Below are positions 6,681-10,515 of a stretch of DNA of 10,515 bases, piece after piece. Position 1 is the first letter of the stretch. Each line of letters begins with the position of its first letter. Source of the stretch: Clostridia bacterium (GTDB taxonomy: Bacteria; Bacillota; Clostridia; Oscillospirales; CAG-272); assembly GCA_900753285.1 (NCBI GenBank), contig CAADYN010000176.1, forward strand, positions 1 to 10,515, given 5' to 3'. A model generated the notes under the pieces. It did no database searches and was not told the origin of the DNA. It saw nothing but the letters and a program-made list of their open reading frames with translations. The translations under genes were made by a program, and so were the position numbers.

Positions 6681-7898
6681 ATGACTCAAACAATATTCGG
6701 CATAGTTGCCATAGTATGCGCCGCGCTTCTCGCATATACAATGACCCCGATCGTGCGCGTCCTCGCCTTTAAAATAGGAGCAGTGGATGTTCCGCTCGAC
6801 AACCGCAGAATGCATACAAAGCCCATCCCTCGAATCGGCGGACTTGCCATCTACCTTAGCTTTCTCATAACGACGCTCCTTTTCTGCAATATTGACAAGC
6901 AGCTCGTAACAATATGGATAGGCGGAGCGGTGCTTGTCATTCTCGGAACAATCGACGATATCTACCGCCTTAACGCATGGCTGAAGCTTGTTATACAGCT
7001 CGCAGCGGCAGGATTTGCTGTTTGGAACGGCTGTGTCATCGATCACATCAACCTCGGCGGAGTATATGTTCATCTCGGATATCTCAGCATTCCGCTCACT
7101 GTCCTCTGGATTGCCGGACTCACAAACGCCATCAACTTCATCGACGGACTTGACGGGCTTGCCTGCGGAGTTTCGGCTATATCGTCCCTTTCGCTCATGA
7201 TTGTAGTGCTTCTGAACGGAGATATAGTCAGCACCGTATTTTTCGGCATACTTTTCGGCTCCTGTCTCGGATTTCTGCCGTTCAACTCCAATCCCGCTCG
7301 AATTTTTATGGGAGACACAGGAGCGCTGTTCTTAGGCTACTCGCTTGCTGTTATGTCGGTCAGCGGAGTGTTCAAGCTTCACGCGGTGCTTTCATTCATA
7401 GTTCCGCTCATAGTGTTTGCGATACCGATATTCGACGCGTTCTTCGCAATTGTAAGAAGACTTATCGCCGGAAAGAGCCCGTTTTCAGCAGACCGCGGAC
7501 ATCTCCATCACAGACTTATCGACATGGGCTTCACTCAAAAGGAATCTGTCAAGCTCATCTACGCCACCTGCGCTATACTCGGGCTTGTCGCGATATTCTG
7601 CACCGAATCCATGTTTGAGAATATGCGCGTCGTAAAATCCATAAGCATTGCCGTCACAGCAATCGTGCTGTTCGGTGTGAACTTCATCATCCTGCGTGAC
7701 CCGAATCTCCGCCGCCACTCCGGTATAATCGAGGACGACATGACGATAACCGACTACATCAGCGAACTTGACCCGAAAAAGGCAAAGAAAATCGAAGAAC
7801 ACAACGGCGCAACTCCCGAAGAAATAAAAGAAATCGAAGAAGATATTGAAAGCAAAAAAGAAGAAGACGAATTCAAAAAGAAAATGAACGATGAATAA
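6681..7898 (+). CDS. Undecaprenyl-phosphate sugar-1-phosphate transferase, TagO/WecA family
   Basis: This 405-residue integral membrane enzyme of the MraY/WecA family should transfer a sugar phosphate, usually GlcNAc-1-P from UDP-GlcNAc, to undecaprenyl phosphate. That is the first step of teichoic acid-type or other wall glycans. Key motifs are present: DNRRMHTKPIPRIGG (40-54), GTIDDIYRL with the Asp92-Asp93 pair (89-97), NAINFIDGLDGLA (149-161), FMGDTGALFLGY (209-220), AIPIFDAFFAIVRR (247-260) and the cytoplasmic DRGHLHHRL loop (271-279), which separates this group from MraY. About eleven spans end near residue 338. A charged tail of some 65 residues (about 340-405), very rich in Lys and Glu and probably coiled-coil, extends beyond the usual end. 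AGGAG lies 7 nt before the ATG. The 3' end overlaps the next gene by 8 nt. The symbol (tagO, wecA) depends on the polymer, which is unknown. Confidence 0.93.
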   Translation: MTQTIFGIVAIVCAALLAYTMTPIVRVLAFKIGAVDVPLDNRRMHTKPIPRIGGLAIYLSFLITTLLFCNIDKQLVTIWIGGAVLVILGTIDDIYRLNAWLKLVIQLAAAGFAVWNGCVIDHINLGGVYVHLGYLSIPLTVLWIAGLTNAINFIDGLDGLACGVSAISSLSLMIVVLLNGDIVSTVFFGILFGSCLGFLPFNSNPARIFMGDTGALFLGYSLAVMSVSGVFKLHAVLSFIVPLIVFAIPIFDAFFAIVRRLIAGKSPFSADRGHLHHRLIDMGFTQKESVKLIYATCAILGLVAIFCTESMFENMRVVKSISIAVTAIVLFGVNFIILRDPNLRRHSGIIEDDMTITDYISELDPKKAKKIEEHNGATPEEIKEIEEDIESKKEEDEFKKKMNDE

Positions 7899-8598
7899 AA
7901 AGTCAAGCAAACCGAATCGGCGGAGCTTGATAATTCTCGCGTCTGCCGTCGTTGTGATTTCCGCGGTTTTATTGATAGTTTCGATAGTAAAAGGCGCGGG
8001 AATGCCGGAATTTGTCCGTGTAATATTCGGAATAAAGCAGGAGGAAGAAACGGAAGTCAACCGCACTTCTGTCCCCGACATTTCTCCGAACAAGGGAGAA
8101 GAAAAGCTGGCGTATTTCGATTATTCCGCGGAGGAAATGCTGTCGTCTCTCAAGGAGAAAGAGTCGTCCCACAGAACGCTCAGAATAATATCCTCCTATG
8201 AAGACAAGCGGAACGTAACCTCATATTCGATAAATGTTAACGGAAAAGCGTTCAAAGCCGAAAATCCTTCATCTACCATATCATACGACGGAGAACAGCT
8301 TTATGTAAGCTCGTCCGTTGCGGAATTCACGTCTCAGGTAATCACTGACGTCTATTCTGAGGTCGGAATAACGTCTCTCGAGGAGCTTATGGTTCTTATC
8401 GGTGAAAATGAGCACAAGCTGTCATACGGAAACGACAGACGAACCATAAAAATAATACTTTATGACGAGAACGGCAAACCCACGGCTGAATATGAGGTAT
8501 CAATAGAAAACGGCATTGTCATAACGGAATACCACTACAGAAACGGCGAGATATACAGAGCGGTTGTAACCGATTCCGTCACGGATTATAATGGATAG
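7891..8598 (+). CDS. Unrecognised single-pass extracytoplasmic protein
   Basis: I do not recognise this 235-residue protein. It has a basic start (MNKKSSKPNRR), one membrane span (about 12-34) and an external portion of about 200 residues. A Glu/Ser/Pro-rich linker (50-70) leads to a domain with alternating short strands: TLRIISSYEDKRNVTSYSIN, NGKAFKAENPSSTISYDGEQLYV, TIKIILYDENGKPTAEYEV and VITEYHYRNGEIYRAVV. The order of a strand, an NGK turn, a DGEQLYV strand and later paired strands resembles the open beta-sheet fold of LolA/LppX/RseB-type lipid-binding proteins, but this is a fold guess with no signature to prove it. No catalytic motif is visible. It overlaps the TagO-like gene by 8 nt without a good ribosome site, so translational coupling is likely, and it is followed 20 nt later by a DUF4330-like gene. 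Position suggests a role in the same glycan pathway. Confidence 0.8.
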   Translation: MNKKSSKPNRRSLIILASAVVVISAVLLIVSIVKGAGMPEFVRVIFGIKQEEETEVNRTSVPDISPNKGEEKLAYFDYSAEEMLSSLKEKESSHRTLRIISSYEDKRNVTSYSINVNGKAFKAENPSSTISYDGEQLYVSSSVAEFTSQVITDVYSEVGITSLEELMVLIGENEHKLSYGNDRRTIKIILYDENGKPTAEYEVSIENGIVITEYHYRNGEIYRAVVTDSVTDYNG

Positions 8599-8618
8599 TT
8601 ATTGCGAAAGGATAAACA

Positions 8619-9128
8619 ATGGAAAACAAAAAAAAGCTCGGCGCGCTTGATGTGTTTATAATTGTGATTCTCATCATGTGCATCGTCAGTATCGGACTGA
8701 GAGTATTTTCAAACAAAACCTCGGACATTTCCGAAAGCACACAACTTGAAAACTATACGGTTTCCTTTAAAGTCATGGGAATACGTGATTCTTCCGCGCG
8801 CAACTACATTACCAAGGGAACAAAGTTCTACCTGAACGACTCAAATGTATATATCGGCGCGATAAACAACGGAGACATCACCATAACGGACGCCCAGAAA
8901 TACTATGACGCGCTTGACGGTTCAACAGTATCGGCGACAAACACGGGAACAGGCGACTTATACAAGGTTGACGTTGAAGCGGCGTTTGATGTTGAGGGCA
9001 AGACAGACTCGAGCGGACGATTCCTTCTCGGCGGAAACCAGTACATCGGAGAAAATCAGGAGCTGCAAATTCACAGCAAATACCTCTCGATAACCATCCT
9101 TGTAACCGAAATAACAAAATCAAGATAA
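8619..9128 (+). CDS. DUF4330-like single-pass membrane protein (copy 2)
   Basis: This 169-residue protein has the same plan as the one at 6166: a basic start (MENKKKLG), one span (about 9-30) and an external beta-rich domain. By eye the two copies align through GALDVFIIVILIM against NAIDVLILLLIAA, FKVMGIRDSSARNYITKGT against VVEVGNLDERFAQSVKAGQ, IGAINNGDIT against IGTVVGVQSE, VDVEAAFDVEGK against MKITIEAEAVDT, and a closing GENQELQIHSKYLSITILV against GKQFSLILPEMYAVGYCI. Identity is low, so the duplication is old or the two were acquired separately. AAAGGA (8607-8612) lies 6 nt before the ATG. It is the last gene of the operon and a hairpin terminator follows 7 nt after its stop. The function is unknown. 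DUF4330 assignment is from memory of the family pattern and is less certain than the paralogy. Confidence 0.72.
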   Translation: MENKKKLGALDVFIIVILIMCIVSIGLRVFSNKTSDISESTQLENYTVSFKVMGIRDSSARNYITKGTKFYLNDSNVYIGAINNGDITITDAQKYYDALDGSTVSATNTGTGDLYKVDVEAAFDVEGKTDSSGRFLLGGNQYIGENQELQIHSKYLSITILVTEITKSR

Positions 9129-9135
9129 CAAAACC

Positions 9136-9184
9136 GGCTGTACCATATGCGAAAAATCATATCGGCACAGCCTTGTTTTTATTT
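9136..9184 (+). terminator. Intrinsic terminator closing the glycan operon
   Basis: GGCTGT (9136-9141) pairs with ACAGCC (9167-9172), and the stem continues inward through CC/GG and ATATG/CATAT with a small bulge around a short A-rich loop. The T-rich tail begins at 9173 and runs over the stop codon of the converging methyltransferase gene. Read on the other strand, the same hairpin is followed by GGTTTTGTT, so it may work weakly in both directions. Confidence 0.82.
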
Positions 9185-10249
9185 TATTGCGTAAAGAGTT
9201 ATGTCCCACATCGGTATGCATCTCACCCGCCGGAGAAACAGCTTGTGGTGCGGCAGAAGAGCGTGAACGGTGAAAATAAGCGAGAAAATATCGTCTGTTC
9301 TGTGGTACAGCGACACCGCCATGTCAGGGTCACATCGTTTTATAAGCTCCGTTCCGCCGGATATTGCTTCCGCTTCAGCACCTTCGATGTCGAGCTTTAT
9401 TAAATCAATGCTGTCGTCCGCGAAGTATGAATCAAGGGAAATGCATTTTGCAGTGTGCGTCTTTGCTCGGCGGTTTCTGCCTTCTTCTCCCGCGCCGCGG
9501 CTTCCGGATGACGAATACTCGACCTCACCGTCCTTGTCTGAGAGCGCAGCGTTTATCGGAATGACCTTGCACCGCTTTTCACTCTCTGCATATGCCGACA
9601 GCTTAACGAACGTCTTAGGATCTGCTTCAACCGCGTATATTACATCGGGAGACAAAGCCTCTGCGAATATAGCCGCACTGTCTCCCTTGAAAGCACCGCC
9701 GTCGATTATTGACGATATATGCCTGCCCGCAAAGAGAGACTTTAAACTGTCCGCAGTTTCTTCCGTCCGCTTCAAAAATTCAAGCCGTCCGCTCAGCCTG
9801 AAATTCACCGCGTCGTCAAACAAGCTCACGGATTCTTCGTCGGAGAGCAATTCCCGAGCCGCATCAAGCTCATTAATGTGGGAATTTAGATATGCGAGGT
9901 CAAACAAATCTCCGCCGTAGAGAGGCACATCGGGTATTATCAGCTCATGCTTTTTGTCAAGCTCTTCGATAAACGCACGAACCGATTCAAGAGTTGTACC
10001 GAACGCGAGAAGCACTATAATGTCGTCTCCGTATTCGGCAGTCACATCGGAGTAGGAGCGCACATGAAATCCGTGGAACTGCCTGTCACGCACAAATCCG
10101 TCGGACGCAAATATTCCGTCGAGCGAAACACCGTATTTGTCAAGAGCGGCGATTATTTTGTCGGCTCCGTTGCCCGTTCCGTACAGAAATATTGGCTTGT
10201 CGTGTGCTTTCAGTCTATTCCAGAGGGAGTAGTTAAGATAATTTCCCAT
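9179..10249 (-). CDS. FkbM-family methyltransferase with N-terminal nucleotide-binding-like domain
   Basis: This leftward protein has 356 residues from ATG 10249. The C-terminal half (about 165-356) is an FkbM-type SAM-dependent methyltransferase: IIDGGAFKGDS (181-191, motif I, glycine-rich SAM loop), IYAVEADP (204-211, acidic end of strand 2), SLDSYF (271-276) and IDLIKLDIEGAE (281-292). Such enzymes usually O-methylate sugars or natural products. The N-terminal part (about 18-105) has a separate Rossmann-like signature, IFLYGTGNGADKI, followed by a strand ending in FASD, resembling the nucleotide-binding heads of PglD-like sugar-modifying proteins. A GTG at 10300 would add 17 residues but would overlap the upstream gene by 50 nt; ATG 10249 lies 1 nt after that gene's stop and is preferred. 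The ribosome site is weak, so coupled translation is likely. The substrate is unknown; a surface sugar is plausible but unproved. Confidence 0.85.
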   Translation of the reverse strand: MGNYLNYSLWNRLKAHDKPIFLYGTGNGADKIIAALDKYGVSLDGIFASDGFVRDRQFHGFHVRSYSDVTAEYGDDIIVLLAFGTTLESVRAFIEELDKKHELIIPDVPLYGGDLFDLAYLNSHINELDAARELLSDEESVSLFDDAVNFRLSGRLEFLKRTEETADSLKSLFAGRHISSIIDGGAFKGDSAAIFAEALSPDVIYAVEADPKTFVKLSAYAESEKRCKVIPINAALSDKDGEVEYSSSGSRGAGEEGRNRRAKTHTAKCISLDSYFADDSIDLIKLDIEGAEAEAISGGTELIKRCDPDMAVSLYHRTDDIFSLIFTVHALLPHHKLFLRRVRCIPMWDITLYAIK

Positions 10250-10250
10250 A

Positions 10251-10515
10251 TTATTCAAGTCCGTAGAATCGTGCGGCGTTGTTCCAGAGGATATTCTCAC
10301 GCTCTTTTTCGGTGAGATTAAGCCGCATGAACATTTTTATCTCGTCGTCAATGCTTGTAACAGGGTAGTCAGAGCCGAACATTATTCTGTCAGAGCCGAA
10401 CTTGCCTATCATTCTTTCCGCGTGCTCGGGAGTTATGTATTCAAGTACGCTCGCGAGGTCGAACATGAGGTTATCGTAGCCAGGTAAGAGTATCTCCGCG
10501 TCTCCCCCAGCCTTA
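10251..10515 (-). CDS. Amidohydrolase-2 family protein (C-terminal part)
   Basis: Only the last 87 residues are in the window, and the frame stays open to the right edge. ATG 10466 is therefore probably an internal Met, not the start. The visible part reads YDNLMFDLASVLEYI, then SDRIMFGSDYPVTS, and ends in ENILWNNAARFYGLE. The FGSDYP motif carries the conserved metal-site Asp of amidohydrolase-2 TIM-barrel proteins, and the closing helix with NAARFYGL is the usual end of the family. Members are metal-dependent hydrolases or decarboxylases of small molecules; the reaction cannot be set from this fragment. It is followed after 1 nt by the FkbM methyltransferase, with which it is probably co-transcribed. 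The promoter lies outside the window. Confidence 0.85.
   Translation of the reverse strand, partial: KAGGDAEILLPGYDNLMFDLASVLEYITPEHAERMIGKFGSDRIMFGSDYPVTSIDDEIKMFMRLNLTEKERENILWNNAARFYGLE

Noticed and set aside
6031..6741. Reverse-strand open frame across the start of the first DUF4330-like gene
   Set aside because: It spans three forward genes, antisense to them, and has no family features or promoter.
7485..8093. Reverse-strand open frame rich in Phe across the TagO tail and the next gene
   Set aside because: The Phe runs are the antisense of the Lys/Glu-rich tail codons; no independent support.
9270..9920. Forward open frame opposite the FkbM gene
   Set aside because: It is Ser-rich antisense translation of a gene with clear SAM-binding motifs.
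10250..10300. Upstream GTG start for the FkbM methyltransferase
   Set aside because: It would overlap the amidohydrolase coding end by 50 nt and adds low-complexity residues; ATG 10249 fits just after the upstream stop.
10251..10466. Short separate gene starting at ATG 10466
   Set aside because: The frame is open upstream to the window edge and the residues there continue the amidohydrolase pattern, so this is a fragment of a longer gene.

Overview
The window most likely comes from a Gram-positive member of the Clostridia, plausibly a gut Oscillospirales/Ruminococcaceae-type bacterium. The evidence is moderate-GC coding sequence with AT-rich gaps, strong purine-rich ribosome binding sites, consensus sigma-A type promoters, a lipoprotein signal with a trigger-factor-like domain, and undecaprenyl-phosphate-based envelope glycan genes. 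No RNA gene, CRISPR array or transposase gene is visible. The genus cannot be fixed from the sequence alone.

Left part (1-3974): a leftward SGNH/GDSL-type esterase fragment (DUF4886-like) is divergent from a secreted trigger-factor/FKBP-like foldase lipoprotein. The leftward promoter is a perfect TTGACA-17-TATAAT. Between the foldase and the next gene, an IscS/NifS-type cysteine desulfurase, lies a 95-nt imperfect palindrome that looks like a small non-coding mobile hairpin. Next comes exodeoxyribonuclease III with its own promoter and an intrinsic terminator.

Central operon (4017-9184): one promoter (TTGAAA-17-TATAAT) precedes five tightly packed or overlapping genes: a large O-antigen ligase/polymerase-family membrane protein, a DUF4330-like single-pass protein, a TagO/WecA-type undecaprenyl-phosphate sugar-1-phosphate transferase, an unrecognised single-pass extracytoplasmic protein, and a second DUF4330-like protein. 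A hairpin terminator closes the operon. The two recognised enzymes would start a glycan on the lipid carrier and polymerise it or transfer it to an acceptor. The three small anchored proteins are the unexplained part and probably help assemble, export or attach the same polymer. This is the best candidate in the window for an under-described system.

Right part (9179-10515): two leftward genes converge on the operon. One is the C-terminal end of an amidohydrolase-2 family protein. The other, 1 nt downstream of it, is an FkbM-family methyltransferase with an extra N-terminal nucleotide-binding-like domain.

Every gap between genes is shorter than 300 bases.
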